DNA of 64,000 nucleotides from Mycobacterium ostraviense (lineage in GTDB: Bacteria > Actinomycetota > Actinomycetes > Mycobacteriales > Mycobacteriaceae), in contig NZ_NKRE01000001.1 of NCBI RefSeq assembly GCF_002705925.1, positions 4,419,976-4,483,975 of the forward strand. The letters run 5' to 3'. The notes below the pieces were generated by a model. The model had not been told where the DNA came from and made no database searches. It was given only the letters and a program-made list of their open reading frames with translations. Position 1 is the stretch's first letter. Each line of letters begins with the position of its first letter. This document shows, piece by piece, positions 29,128-38,806 of the stretch. Position numbers and translations under genes: made by a program.

Positions 29128-30912
29128 ATGACCACGGCCACGAGCCGGATGCCCGCAGCCAGCTGCTCGGGAAGCCCGTGGAACGCGCTGTGGTCGATGA
29201 TGATCGGTTTTTTCATGATCATGCTCGATTCGACCATCGTCGCCATCGCCAATCCGACCATCATGGCGGTGCTGCACGTCGGCTACGCCACCGTGGTCTG
29301 GGTGACCAGCGCCTACCTGCTGGGGTATGTGGTGGTATTGCTGGTGGCCGGCCGACTCGGCGACCGGTTCGGGCCCAAGAACCTTTACCTGACCGGGCTG
29401 GCGGTGTTCACCGCCGCATCGATGTGGTGCGGCCTGTCGGGCAGTGCCGGCGCGCTGATCACCGCTCGAGTGGTGCAGGGTGTGGGCGCCGGGCTGCTTA
29501 CCCCGCAGACGTTGTCGATCATCACCCGGACCTTTCCCGCTGCCCGTCGCGGTGTCGCGATGAGCATGTGGGGAGCGACTGCCGGGGTCGCCAGCCTGGT
29601 CGGGCCGCTGGCCGGGGGAGCGCTGGTCGGCGGACTGGGTTGGGAGTGGATCTTCTTCGTCAACATCCCGATCGGCCTGCTCGGCCTGGCGCTGGCGGCC
29701 TGGCTGGTCCCGGTCCTGCCCGTCCGCGCGCAACGGTTCGACCTGATCGGGGTGGCGTTGTCCGGAATCGGGATGTTCTTGCTTGTTTTCGGGCTGCAGG
29801 AGGGTCAATCCGCCGGGTGGCAACCGTGGATCTGGGCGGTGCTCGTCGCCGGTGTGGGATTCATGTCGGCGTTCGTCTACTGGCAATCGCTCAACCGGCG
29901 CGCGCCGCTGATCCCGCTGGAGATCTTCCGGGACCGTGACTTCAGCCTGTGCACCGTCGGGGTGGCCATCACCGCCTTCGCGACCACGGCGATGATGCTG
30001 CCGCTGATCTTCTATGCGCAGTCGGTGTGCGGGCTGTCGCCCATTCGCGCTGCGCTGCTGATTGCACCCGTGGCGATCAGTAGCGGCGTGCTTGCCCCAT
30101 TCGTCGGCCGTATCGTCGACACGTCCCACCCACTGCCGGTGGTCGGGTTCGGCTTTTCGGCACTGGCGATCGCGATGACGTGGCTGTCCATCGAGATGCG
30201 ACCGGATACCCCCGTCTGGCGGTTGGTGTTGCCGTTTTGCGTGATAGGCGTCGGGATGGCGTTCGTCTGGTCGCCGCTGGCCGCCACCGCCACCCGCAAT
30301 CTGCGGCCCGACCAGGCCGGCGCGAGCTCCGGCGTCTACAACGCCACCCGGCAGCTCGGGGCGGTGCTGGGCAGCGCCAGCATGGCGGCGTTCATGACGT
30401 CGCGGATCAGCGCCGAGGTGCCGCACCCGCCTGACGGGGCGCCCGGATTCGGCGGCGAGGGTGGCGGCCTGCAGTTGTCCGAGTTCGCGCGCGCGCCGTT
30501 CTCGGCCGCCATGTCGCAGTCGATGCTGCTGCCCGCGTTCATCGCCTTGTTCGGAATCGTGGCCGCGCTGTTCCTGGTCGGCGGCATGGGTGCGACGGCC
30601 TCCCGCCGGCTGCTGTCGGAAGAGGACCACGGCCAGGGTGACTATGAGGACGAGGACGAGGATTTCGATGACGACGATTACGTCGAGTGCATCCTGCGTC
30701 GCGAACCCGATCGGTGGCACCGGCCGGATGGCGAAATCCCCTGGGCCTACGGGCACTCACGCGGCGAACCGGTTGACGTCCCAATTGACGTCGTCGGCAA
30801 CGGCTCCCACATCGACTCGTCGCCACTGATGTCGACGCCGTCGCTGCTCGGGTCAGGCCAGGCAGAGTACCGCACGCACTACCTCGACGATCCGCACGGC
30901 CCTGCCCGCTAG
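29128..30912 (+). CDS. MFS multidrug exporter, DHA2 type (Rv1250-like)
   Basis: 594-residue drug:proton antiporter with about 14 membrane helices. DHA2 motifs are visible: LDSTIVAIANPTIM in helix 1, GRLGDRFGPKNLYL (motif A) between helices 2 and 3, and RVVQGVGAGLLTPQ (motif B/C region). The C-terminal 100 residues form a cytoplasmic tail with a strikingly acidic stretch (DYEDEDEDFDDDDYVE). Substrates are unknown. ATG 29128 follows GTGGGTAG, a weak ribosome-binding site. It is divergent from the Rv1249c-like gene. Confidence 0.9.
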   Translation: MTTATSRMPAASCSGSPWNALWSMMIGFFMIMLDSTIVAIANPTIMAVLHVGYATVVWVTSAYLLGYVVVLLVAGRLGDRFGPKNLYLTGLAVFTAASMWCGLSGSAGALITARVVQGVGAGLLTPQTLSIITRTFPAARRGVAMSMWGATAGVASLVGPLAGGALVGGLGWEWIFFVNIPIGLLGLALAAWLVPVLPVRAQRFDLIGVALSGIGMFLLVFGLQEGQSAGWQPWIWAVLVAGVGFMSAFVYWQSLNRRAPLIPLEIFRDRDFSLCTVGVAITAFATTAMMLPLIFYAQSVCGLSPIRAALLIAPVAISSGVLAPFVGRIVDTSHPLPVVGFGFSALAIAMTWLSIEMRPDTPVWRLVLPFCVIGVGMAFVWSPLAATATRNLRPDQAGASSGVYNATRQLGAVLGSASMAAFMTSRISAEVPHPPDGAPGFGGEGGGLQLSEFARAPFSAAMSQSMLLPAFIALFGIVAALFLVGGMGATASRRLLSEEDHGQGDYEDEDEDFDDDDYVECILRREPDRWHRPDGEIPWAYGHSRGEPVDVPIDVVGNGSHIDSSPLMSTPSLLGSGQAEYRTHYLDDPHGPAR

Positions 30913-31308
30913 CCTTTCTCCGGTGGGATCAGCCGGCCGTATCATTTCGGTTCGGCGCTGTGCGCTGCAATATGCGATCGGCGGCTCGGCCAGCGGTATG
31001 TAATCAGGGCCGAGCGATCCATTATTTCGCCTGAAAATAGAACCGCGGGAACCGGCTGGGCCGCCGTGGTGGCGACCCATAATAGAATTCAATTCTGTGA
31101 AAAAATGCCTCCACGCTGCACCAAGGCGCAACGGCCGAACATTTCATCCCGGCATCGATTCGGCCAATATCAGCAGCTTGAACAGCAATGCTAAGCATCC
31201 CGCAAAAACGTGATGTCGAGAATTAGAAGATTACCTACCGATATCGGTTCGAGAAAGATCCGGAAGCTCTGGGCGAAATATCACCGGCCGGGGTCATACG
31301 TTAGGCCG
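30913..31308. other. AT-rich leader before the chitinase-like gene
   Basis: About 400 bp between the MFS stop and the preferred chitinase start are clearly poorer in G+C than the flanks, with runs such as AATAGAATTCAATTCTGTGA and CGCAAAAACG. In-frame start codons at 31210 (GTG) and 31213 (ATG) would extend the enzyme N-terminus into it. No gene or clear promoter could be assigned. The base composition points to foreign origin of this edge. Confidence 0.5.
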
Positions 31309-33210
31309 ATGCCAAATTCAATTCGATTCGAATTACGAAAACTCTGGCAACCATCGCTTGTCGCGGTCCTGTCGATGTTTCTGGTGGCCGTCTGCGTTGT
31401 CGTCGTCACTCCGGCGGCCCGAGCCGCCGGGGTGACGGCGAAGCTGGCGGTGACATCGCAATGGAGTACCGGCTTTGTCGCCAACTACACGATTACCAAC
31501 TCGGGCGCGACTGCGCTGTCCGACTGGAAGGTCGAGTTCGACCTGCCCGCAGGCGAATCCATCACCAATGCGTGGAGCACCAAACTCACCCAGTCCGGCA
31601 CGCACTACACGCTGACCCCGGAAGACTGGACGCGAACGATCGCACCCGGCAGCTCGGTCACCGTCGGGTTCCAGGCCGCCCAGACCGGGACGTATTCACC
31701 GCCGGCGAACTGCATGGTCAACGGACAGCCGTGCAGTGGTGCCGGGGCGACCACCACCACGTCCACGCCACCTTCGACAACGACCACGACGACCACGTCG
31801 ACCACCCCGACGACCACCCCGACCACAACTTCCACCAGTCCGGCCACCACTACCGTGCCGACCGGGGCTGCCGGCGCCTACACCGCCGCGTTCGCCAAGA
31901 CCAGCGACTGGGGCAACGGTTTCAACGGCAACTTCACGATCACCAACCCCGGCCCGACGCCACTGAGCGACTGGAAGCTCGAGTTCGACATGCCGGCCGG
32001 CCAGACCGTGACCAGCGCCTGGAACGCCAAGCTTGCCGCGCAGGGGACCCACTACGTGCTCACGCCGGAGGATTGGACGCGCACGGTGGCCGCCAACGGG
32101 GGCACGGCAAGCCTCGGCATGCAGGGCGCATACGCGGGTAGCTTCACCGCGCCGACGAACTGCACGCTCAACGGCCAGGCCTGCACGGGCGGTGGTGTCA
32201 CGCCACCCCCGACGACGAGCACGCCACCCCCGACGACCACCACGGCCCCTACCACTACCACCACCACCCCGCCCGTCACCCCCAGCGGCGCAACCCCGGC
32301 GCGATTCACCCCCTACGTCGATATGACGCTCTACCCGCAGTTCGACTATGCGTCGGCCACTCGCGCGGGCGGACTCAGGCACGTGACGCTCGGTTTCGTC
32401 GTCAGCGGCGCACCGTGCACGGCATCCTGGGGCACCTACTACGGGCTCAAGGACCAGTGGGTCACCTCGGCGATCGGAGCGCTGACCGCTGGCGGCGCCG
32501 ACGCGATCGTCTCTTTCGGCGGAGTCGCTAACCAGGAGCTGGCGCTGACCTGTACCAGCGTCGATGCGCTTGTCACGCAATACAAGTCGGTGATCGACGC
32601 CTATGGGATCCGCGATCTGGACTTCGACATCGAGGGTGCGGCCCAGAATGACGTCGCATCACTGACCCGCCGGTCGCAGGCGATCGCCAAGTTGCAGGCG
32701 GACGGCAAGGCCGCCGGCAACCCGGTGCGCGTCTCGTTCACCCTGCCGGTGCTGCCGACCGGTCTGACCGCCGACGGGTTGCGGGTGGTGCAGAACGCCA
32801 TTGCCAACGGTGTGGACATCGGCCAGGTGAACGTGATGGCGATGGACTATTACGATCCGGCCTTCGACTACAACGGCAAGATGGGGGACCTCGCGATTCA
32901 GGCGGCCCAGCGCGTCCACGATCAGCTGGCTCCGCTGTACCCGTCGAAGTCCGACGCCCAGGTCTGGGCGATGGTGGGGGTGACACCGATGATCGGAGTC
33001 AACGATGACCCCAGGGAAGTGTTCACCGTTGCCGACGCCGACAAGCTGACGGCTTTTGCCCGGCAGAAGGGTCTGGGCCGGCTTGCCATGTGGTCGGCCA
33101 ACCGCGACTCACAATGCCCGGCCGGAACTCCGCAACCGTCGAACACGTGCAGCGGTGTGACCCAAACCGCCTGGGCCTTCTCGAGTTCTTTCAAGCAGTT
33201 CGGCGGGTGA
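31309..33210 (+). CDS. Secreted GH18 chitinase-like enzyme with two CBM2 modules
   Basis: 633 residues from ATG 31309. The signal peptide runs to about residue 40 (LVAVLSMFLVAVCVVVVTPA, then ARA-A). Two family 2 carbohydrate-binding modules follow at about 41-145 and 188-293; both contain THY-x-LTPEDWTRT and end in paired Cys (CMVNGQPC, CTLNGQAC). Thr/Pro-rich linkers (about 146-187 and 294-328) separate them from each other and from a C-terminal GH18 barrel with DxxDxDxE as DLDFDIE, catalytic Glu442. It would bind and cut chitin or a related polysaccharide outside the cell. The gene is inserted between the Rv1250-like and Rv1251c-like genes and has an AT-rich leader. Starts at 31210/31213 would add 32-33 residues. 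Confidence 0.87.
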   Translation: MPNSIRFELRKLWQPSLVAVLSMFLVAVCVVVVTPAARAAGVTAKLAVTSQWSTGFVANYTITNSGATALSDWKVEFDLPAGESITNAWSTKLTQSGTHYTLTPEDWTRTIAPGSSVTVGFQAAQTGTYSPPANCMVNGQPCSGAGATTTTSTPPSTTTTTTTSTTPTTTPTTTSTSPATTTVPTGAAGAYTAAFAKTSDWGNGFNGNFTITNPGPTPLSDWKLEFDMPAGQTVTSAWNAKLAAQGTHYVLTPEDWTRTVAANGGTASLGMQGAYAGSFTAPTNCTLNGQACTGGGVTPPPTTSTPPPTTTTAPTTTTTTPPVTPSGATPARFTPYVDMTLYPQFDYASATRAGGLRHVTLGFVVSGAPCTASWGTYYGLKDQWVTSAIGALTAGGADAIVSFGGVANQELALTCTSVDALVTQYKSVIDAYGIRDLDFDIEGAAQNDVASLTRRSQAIAKLQADGKAAGNPVRVSFTLPVLPTGLTADGLRVVQNAIANGVDIGQVNVMAMDYYDPAFDYNGKMGDLAIQAAQRVHDQLAPLYPSKSDAQVWAMVGVTPMIGVNDDPREVFTVADADKLTAFARQKGLGRLAMWSANRDSQCPAGTPQPSNTCSGVTQTAWAFSSSFKQFGG

Positions 33211-33246
33211 TCCACGCCGGTTCATTGGCAGGCCGTCCCCGGCTAG

Positions 33247-36200
33247 CTATGGGGGCGGCCGCGAGGTCAATGCCAGGAAGGCCCCCAAGTCGATCAATCC
33301 CGCGGGTGTGGTCGGCAGATATTGGGTCAGCAACTCGGAGCGCACGACGACCGCCGCGTACTGTGCCCGGCTGATGGCCACATTGAGTCGATTCCTGTTG
33401 AGCAGGAACGATATTCCGCGGGGGACGTCGCCTGCCGAGGAGGCCGTCATCGAGATCAGGACGACGGGCGCCTGCCCGCCCTGGAACTTGTCGACGGTGC
33501 CGACTCGAATTCCGTCCAGGCCGGCAGACCTCAATCGCTGCCGCAGCAACCCCACTTGGGCGTTGTACGGCGCCAGCACCAGCAGATCGGAAGCCGCCAA
33601 TGGCCGGGTACCGCGCTCGTCGGTCCACGACCGCCCGAGCAGCGCCGAGATCTCGGTCAGTATCGCCTCGGCCTCTTCCGGGCTTTCGGTTGAATTACCT
33701 TGGTGTGCAATGGAAAGCACATGCACGCCGGGCGGGTAGCCGGCAACGCGACGGGCGGCGGTGCACTCGGTGTGGGACTGCAATCTGCCCTCGTAGGACA
33801 GCGTCGAAACGGCGGCACAGACCGCCGGATGCATTCGATATGAGCGGTCCAGAAAATAGCCACGTTCGTCGGGCAGGGTGCGCTGCCCGTCGACCAGCCA
33901 ATCCAGCGCCGAGGCGTCGACTGGTTCGGGATGAGTGCCCTGGCTGACCTGCGGAAGCTGTTGCGGGTCGCCGAGCAGCAACATGTTCGTCGCCGCCGGC
34001 GCCACCGCGATGGTATTGGCCAGACTGAACTGGCCGGCCTCGTCGATCACCAGCAGATCCAGACCGCCGCGGGGCACGCGTTGCTCGTTGGCGAAATCCC
34101 AGGCGGTGCCGCCGATCACGCATCCCGCATGGTCAGCGATGAATGCCGGGTAGTGCTTCTCGTCGATCTGCTGCCAGCGCGAAGCAGTGCGGTCATATTT
34201 TTTCTTGGCGACGCATTCGGGATCCAAGTCGGCGTCGATCACACAGTCCAACAGGTTCTCGACTGCGGCGTGCGATTGCGCGACGACGCCGATGCGCCAG
34301 GAATGCTCGACGACCAACCGCTTGATCACCCGTGCGGCGGTGTGCGTCTTGCCGGTCCCCGGCGGTCCATGTACCGCGACGTATGAGGCGTCCAGTCCCA
34401 GCGCCGCCGCCGTGATGTCGGCGACAATGTCGGTTCCGCGCGGTAGCCGGGTGCGTGGCGGATGCCGCAGCAGCACGTCGACCAGCGCGGTGCGGGGCAG
34501 CCGGGGCAGCCCGGCGGCGACCGCGGATGCCGTGGCCTCGATGGACTTGCGCAGCACCGTTGTCGGTACCGGTGGCCCGGGAGTCAGCGCGAACGGCAGT
34601 TGCTCAAACATGTTGCCGTCAGTGCCGGTTCGCTCCAGGATGACCACCTCGGTAGGCAGACTGGGGTCGTCGACCCCGACAACCTCGGCGTGGCCCGCGG
34701 CCCGACGGTCGGGGTCGTCGCTCATGCCGGGCGGAGCCGGCGGGTCGTAGAGGGCGAACACGCTCGTCTTGAGGTCGCCACGCGCCAGCTCGCCGGTCAG
34801 CCGCACCCGCCGTTGCGGTTTGCGCGCTCGCGCAGGCGTATGCCAGGCGGCAACCACCGACTTTTCGTCGGCAACGAAAACGTCTGTGCTGTCCGACCAT
34901 TCGTCGACCGGATAGTTCAGCCGGTCGAAGTGCGCCCACCAGAACGGCTTGTCCTCGCGGCGGTGGTAGCCGCGCGCCGCCGACAGCAACGCGACAACGT
35001 TCTGTTCCGATGTGCGGTTGAGCGCTGCGCCGGTACCGACGAAGTTCGCCAATGCTGCGGCCAACTCATCGTGATCTTCGACCCGGCCGCTGTCGGCAAC
35101 CGGTTGGACCCCGATCGGTGTGACGCCTGCTTCCCAAGCGCGCATCAGTAACCAGTCGCGCAGTTCGCGGGTGGAGCGGCAGTCGTAGTGGTTGTAGTCC
35201 TCGATCTCCTTGAGCACCGTCGCGGCCTCATCCGTGCGGCCTTCGGCGCGCAATTCGCAGTAGCGCGCGTAGCAGGTGATCGAGTCGGCGGCCGTCGTGA
35301 CCTCACCGGCACGCAACCGGGCGCCCATATAGAGCGGCTCCAGCGCCTTGAGGCTGAATGACTCCGTGCCAGCGCGAAGGCTTTTGCGCACCAACGGGTA
35401 GAGGTCGACGAGCACACCGTTGCGCAACATCTCGTCGACGTCGTCCTCACCGACGCCGTAGCGCCCGGCAAGCCGCAGCAGTGCCGTCTTCTCATACGGC
35501 GCGTAATGGTAGATGTGCATGTTGGGATGGCGACGGCGACGTTTGGCCACCATCGCCAGAAAATCCTTGAGGGCCTGACGTTCCTGTGCCCGGTCATGCG
35601 CCCATAGCGGCCGGAAGGCTCCCGCCGGTCCGGCTTCCAATACGCCGAACAGGTATTCCAGCCCCCACTCGTGGCCATCGGCGGTCCATAGCGGATCGCC
35701 TTCGAAGTCGAAGAACAGGTCGCCGGGGTCGGGTTCCGGCAATAGCGCCAGCGGCTGCGGGTCGACGATCTCGCATTGCGGTTCACCGGTATTACGTTGC
35801 CACACTTGTAGTTTGGCTTGCGCAGTCAGCTTTTCTAGTGCGCGGGGCGCCAGGCCGGGCACCTGCCGGGTGTGCTTGGCCAGCTCGTCGATGGTGGTGA
35901 TACCGGTGTCGAGCAGCTTTTCCCGCTGGCTGACACGCATCCCGGCGACCAGTAGCAGGTCGTCGGTTGCGCGCAGTTGCTCTGTGCACAGCGGACAGCG
36001 AAAACAGGCGCGAACGCCAGGATCGTCCCAGCGCACCGCGGTGCCCGACGCGTGATGATCGTCGAGCAGCCGCTGCAAGAGTTCGCGCTGGGACCGGTAA
36101 ACGGGGATCAGGTCGCTAATCCGGTACCGCGCGACGGTGCCGTCGCCAAGTTCCAACTCGGCCTCCGGCGCTATGGGCACCCCGCAGCCGGCTAGTGCGT

Positions 36201-36651
36201 CAGCGTAGGCCGCCAGCTGCAGCAGTGCGGTGACTTGGGCCGAGCGCGCCAGCTTGGTGTCGGCGATCCGATAGTGTTCACCGTCTCGGATCAGGAAGTC
36301 GGCGAACCCAACGAAGCTGCCGTCGAACAGCGCGGCCTGGTATACCACCCGGGCGCGGTTGGCGATGGCACGCTGAGTCGCCTCGGCGGCTGTCGCGAGT
36401 CCGGCGAGCGTGTATGCCGGGCGACCGATCACGGCGACGCCGTCGCCGAACTCGTCGCGCAGTTGGTCGAGCCGGCGTCGTTCGTGTTCGTTCCCGAGTA
36501 CGGCTGCTCTGGCAAGCAGTTCGTCCTGGACGGGCACAGCCGGGCCGCGGCCGAGCTTCGCGTCGAAATCCCTGAGCAGGGCATACTCACAACGCGCGGC
36601 GGAGGCGAGATCCGATGCGCTGCAGACCAGGGTGCCGTCGCTGAGGAACAC
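33247..36651 (-). CDS. TM0106-type RecB-like nuclease fused to SF1 helicase (Rv1251c-like)
   Basis: 1134 residues. The N-terminal half is a TM0106-family RecB-like nuclease: a Cys cluster CFRCPLCTEQL that could hold Fe-S, a helix-hairpin-helix-like part (GITTIDELAKHT), and an RNase-H-like block with LFFDFEGDPLW. The C-terminal half is a superfamily 1 helicase of the Dna2/Upf1 group, with Walker A VHGPPGTGKTHTAARV, DEAGQ in LLVIDEAGQFSL, GDPQQLPQVSQGTHPEP and the late motif TVDKFQGGQAPVVLIS. It probably acts in DNA or RNA processing or repair. GTG start at 36651. It converges with the chitinase gene, 36 bases apart. Confidence 0.9.
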   Translation of the reverse strand: MFLSDGTLVCSASDLASAARCEYALLRDFDAKLGRGPAVPVQDELLARAAVLGNEHERRRLDQLRDEFGDGVAVIGRPAYTLAGLATAAEATQRAIANRARVVYQAALFDGSFVGFADFLIRDGEHYRIADTKLARSAQVTALLQLAAYADALAGCGVPIAPEAELELGDGTVARYRISDLIPVYRSQRELLQRLLDDHHASGTAVRWDDPGVRACFRCPLCTEQLRATDDLLLVAGMRVSQREKLLDTGITTIDELAKHTRQVPGLAPRALEKLTAQAKLQVWQRNTGEPQCEIVDPQPLALLPEPDPGDLFFDFEGDPLWTADGHEWGLEYLFGVLEAGPAGAFRPLWAHDRAQERQALKDFLAMVAKRRRRHPNMHIYHYAPYEKTALLRLAGRYGVGEDDVDEMLRNGVLVDLYPLVRKSLRAGTESFSLKALEPLYMGARLRAGEVTTAADSITCYARYCELRAEGRTDEAATVLKEIEDYNHYDCRSTRELRDWLLMRAWEAGVTPIGVQPVADSGRVEDHDELAAALANFVGTGAALNRTSEQNVVALLSAARGYHRREDKPFWWAHFDRLNYPVDEWSDSTDVFVADEKSVVAAWHTPARARKPQRRVRLTGELARGDLKTSVFALYDPPAPPGMSDDPDRRAAGHAEVVGVDDPSLPTEVVILERTGTDGNMFEQLPFALTPGPPVPTTVLRKSIEATASAVAAGLPRLPRTALVDVLLRHPPRTRLPRGTDIVADITAAALGLDASYVAVHGPPGTGKTHTAARVIKRLVVEHSWRIGVVAQSHAAVENLLDCVIDADLDPECVAKKKYDRTASRWQQIDEKHYPAFIADHAGCVIGGTAWDFANEQRVPRGGLDLLVIDEAGQFSLANTIAVAPAATNMLLLGDPQQLPQVSQGTHPEPVDASALDWLVDGQRTLPDERGYFLDRSYRMHPAVCAAVSTLSYEGRLQSHTECTAARRVAGYPPGVHVLSIAHQGNSTESPEEAEAILTEISALLGRSWTDERGTRPLAASDLLVLAPYNAQVGLLRQRLRSAGLDGIRVGTVDKFQGGQAPVVLISMTASSAGDVPRGISFLLNRNRLNVAISRAQYAAVVVRSELLTQYLPTTPAGLIDLGAFLALTSRPPP

Positions 36652-36920
36652 AACCGCAACGGTAGGTCAAGGGTCCGACATCGATGACGAACAGGCGTAA
36701 CAACGGCCCCTGGCGCCCCTAGCGATCAGGGTGGCTCCGGCGGGCATGGCTTTCCCGCCGGTCCGCCAAACGGTTGGGTCGGCGGCGGGGGCGGCTGGGC
36801 CGGCGGCTGACCGCGCTGCAGCATGGGCACCCCATGGTGGGCAGGCCAGGTGCCACCGCTCGGCGCGAAAAGTCGGTGGTTTGACCGAAAATGTGGCGGT
36901 CAGCGCCGCCGATTATTCGG

Positions 36921-37526
36921 TTATGCGCCTGGTGTGTTGCCGAGGACTTCGACGCCGCTGCCGTTCCACCGGAATTTCACCAGGCTGTTCAAGCCGGTGA
37001 TCCCGCCGGAGTACGTCAACGCGACCGTGTCTCCCGTGCTCTGCGACTCGTCCACACCGGTGAACCCATAGGTGTCGGGGACTCCTTGCTTGATGTATTG
37101 GCCGAGGTGGAACATCACCGCGCGAGTGGTGGGATTGGTGTCGTTGGTGTTGGCCTTGATGATCACCGCGGACAGCTGCGCACACTGGTTATAGTTGCCC
37201 GCCAGCGGTTCCGGATTCCAGGGCTGCTGACTGCGGGGATCGCGAGGCAGCTCGGACACGACCCGGACGATTGCGGGCGAGGCGAGGTCGACCGCACACG
37301 GGTCGGCCGCGGCCGCGCTACTGGTGGGTGGAGCAGCCGTCGCCGGCGACGGGATCGTCGGGCTCGACGCGCTGGAGGCAGCGACGGGAGGGGTGGTTGC
37401 CTGCGGTGTCTTCGCGACCGTGGAATCCCCCGAACCACAGCCCGTCAATGTCGCGGCGACCAGTGCCGTCGCAGACACGCCTATCAGTGGCGCGGCACGG
37501 CGGGGGAGCGACCACACACCGGGCAC
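36921..37526 (-). CDS. lprE: Lipoprotein LprE
   Basis: 201-residue lipoprotein. The signal peptide ends LTGC with Cys30, followed by a Ser/Thr/Pro/Ala-rich spacer (about 31-75) and a folded domain beginning DPCAVDLASPAIVRVVSELP, with a second Cys in NYNQCAQLSAVII that may pair with Cys77. The role is unknown; the M. tuberculosis homologue is linked to envelope function and virulence. GTG start at 37526. It is on the same strand as the nuclease-helicase gene, 270 bp upstream. That gap holds only a short Gly-rich open frame with no start. Confidence 0.88.
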   Translation of the reverse strand: MPGVWSLPRRAAPLIGVSATALVAATLTGCGSGDSTVAKTPQATTPPVAASSASSPTIPSPATAAPPTSSAAAADPCAVDLASPAIVRVVSELPRDPRSQQPWNPEPLAGNYNQCAQLSAVIIKANTNDTNPTTRAVMFHLGQYIKQGVPDTYGFTGVDESQSTGDTVALTYSGGITGLNSLVKFRWNGSGVEVLGNTPGA

Positions 37527-37647
37527 CGTACCGCTATCGGGCTGCCGATTGTGTCAGGCGTGGCCGTGCCAGCGAGATCTGGCGCTTGGTGACCCGCTGT
37601 GCCCGGCGTCGCCGGGCTCGCGATCACCACTGTCGTTCGCCGAGGGT

Positions 37648-37689
37648 AACGCCACGGCGAAATTTCGACGCAAATCTCGCCGTGGCGTT
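37648..37689. repeat. 13-bp inverted repeat, intergenic
   Basis: AACGCCACGGCGA (37648-37660) is mirrored exactly by TCGCCGTGGCGTT (37677-37689) with a 16-base AT-richer centre. It lies 120 bp upstream of lprE and beside the transposase remnant. It resembles short palindromic repeats scattered in mycobacterial intergenic DNA. Confidence 0.5.
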
Positions 37690-37822
37690 CCGCTCGCGGT
37701 ACACGACCCCGGCGTAGGCCGGCTTGACCCGCTGCGCCCGCGCCGATGATGCGGTCACCACCCGAGTGATCACTGCTGCGGCCTGCCGGGCGCCACGGCG
37801 TCGGTGAGGACGACATCGACGG

Positions 37823-38110
37823 CTATTGCGAAGACGTCTTGGCCGACCTGAATTAATCGACGGCCATCTGGCCCGTGTCCCGTCCGGACGCTTCGGCACC
37901 AACTCCGCCTGGGTCCTGTGCGCGGTCATCGCCCGAACCTGTTGCGCGCCGCCGGAGTTCTCACCGGCGGCCGATACGGCAAGGCCCGCGAAAGCAACAC
38001 TGCGCCGCCGCCACCTGGTCAACATCCCCGCCCAGCTCGCCGGACCGCAACGCAAAGCACAGCGGCAGCTGCGCGGTCACCGACGCTGGGAGCCAGTATG
38101 GCTTGTACTG
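37823..38110 (+). pseudogene. Degraded IS1380-family transposase C-terminus
   Basis: The plus strand encodes, in pieces, a transposase tail: ELIDGHLARVPSGRFGTNSA with WVLCAVIA in one frame, then NLLRAAGVLTGGRYGKARES in a second frame, then LRRRHLVNIPAQLAGPQRK back in the first. This succession (PSGRF...CAVIA..NLLRAAG...PA.LA.PQR) is typical of IS1380/IS4-type DDE transposases. Two frameshifts and the missing N-terminal part show it is dead. Terminal repeats were not found. Confidence 0.7.
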
Positions 38111-38806
38111 TGGCACAACATAATCAGTCACACATCCACACTTGACTGACACCGCCCGACCGCGCGACCCGGAACCAACAGGAAAAGCCGGGCAGACCAG
38201 CGGAATCGACATACCGCAGCCCACTGAATCAAGATCAAACGATCAACAATTTCGCGCACGATCCATCGGTGGTTTGAGGTGAAGCCTGAATCACATATGC
38301 CACAGGCGTCACCGGCGGAGACAGGGTTGTCTTTATGCCCGGCTACTAGCGACAATCTCCGAAGCGAATGCGCGGCAGCACGATTTGTCGCTCGAAGCCG
38401 GGCAAAAAGACACACCCGACCTCGGGGGTGGTTGTGGTGACTGGTGGGACTGGTGACGCGCCGAAGGTCCGCGCGCCACGTGGAGATAGCCAACCTTGCC
38501 GCCGCCCCGTCGACACACGGGGCACACCCGGTATGTCCCTGGTCGAGCCCGCTGTTGGCCCGCGTGACTGCGTGCCGGAAATGATGCTGCAAGCCCACAT
38601 GTTTCGTGTGTTTGTCGATCAGCTGACGGGCGGCAAACCCGCATGTCTCGCTCCGCGGTTAACCGTAGTTGTCAATCGTGAGCAAGGTCGTTGTACTTCC
38701 TGTCCGCGTCAGCGACGCGGTGTCGTGTCCGATGGGCCGACACAGAACACCATGTGCCAAAGTGACTACGCGAAAAGCATTGCATCGAGCCACAATCTGC
38801 GATTGC
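38111..38806. other. Stretch without a recognisable gene
   Basis: Nearly 700 bp between the transposase remnant and the DUF4190-like gene. Open frames of 75-156 codons exist on both strands, but none has a family motif, mycobacterial codon pattern and ribosome-binding site together. A minus-strand frame contains CPVCRRGGGKVGYLHVA, which could be part of a decayed zinc-ribbon protein; this is a guess. Probably eroded mobile DNA. Confidence 0.4.

Noticed and set aside
29030..30756. 585-codon minus-strand frame opposite the MFS exporter
   Set aside because: Shadow frame rich in Arg, Gly, His and Gln with no domain, typical of antisense of high-G+C membrane protein genes.
36685..36810. Short plus-strand Gly-rich frame ending WVGGGGGWAGG
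   Set aside because: No start codon or ribosome-binding site and only about 40 codons; could be a PGRS-like scrap but evidence is too thin.
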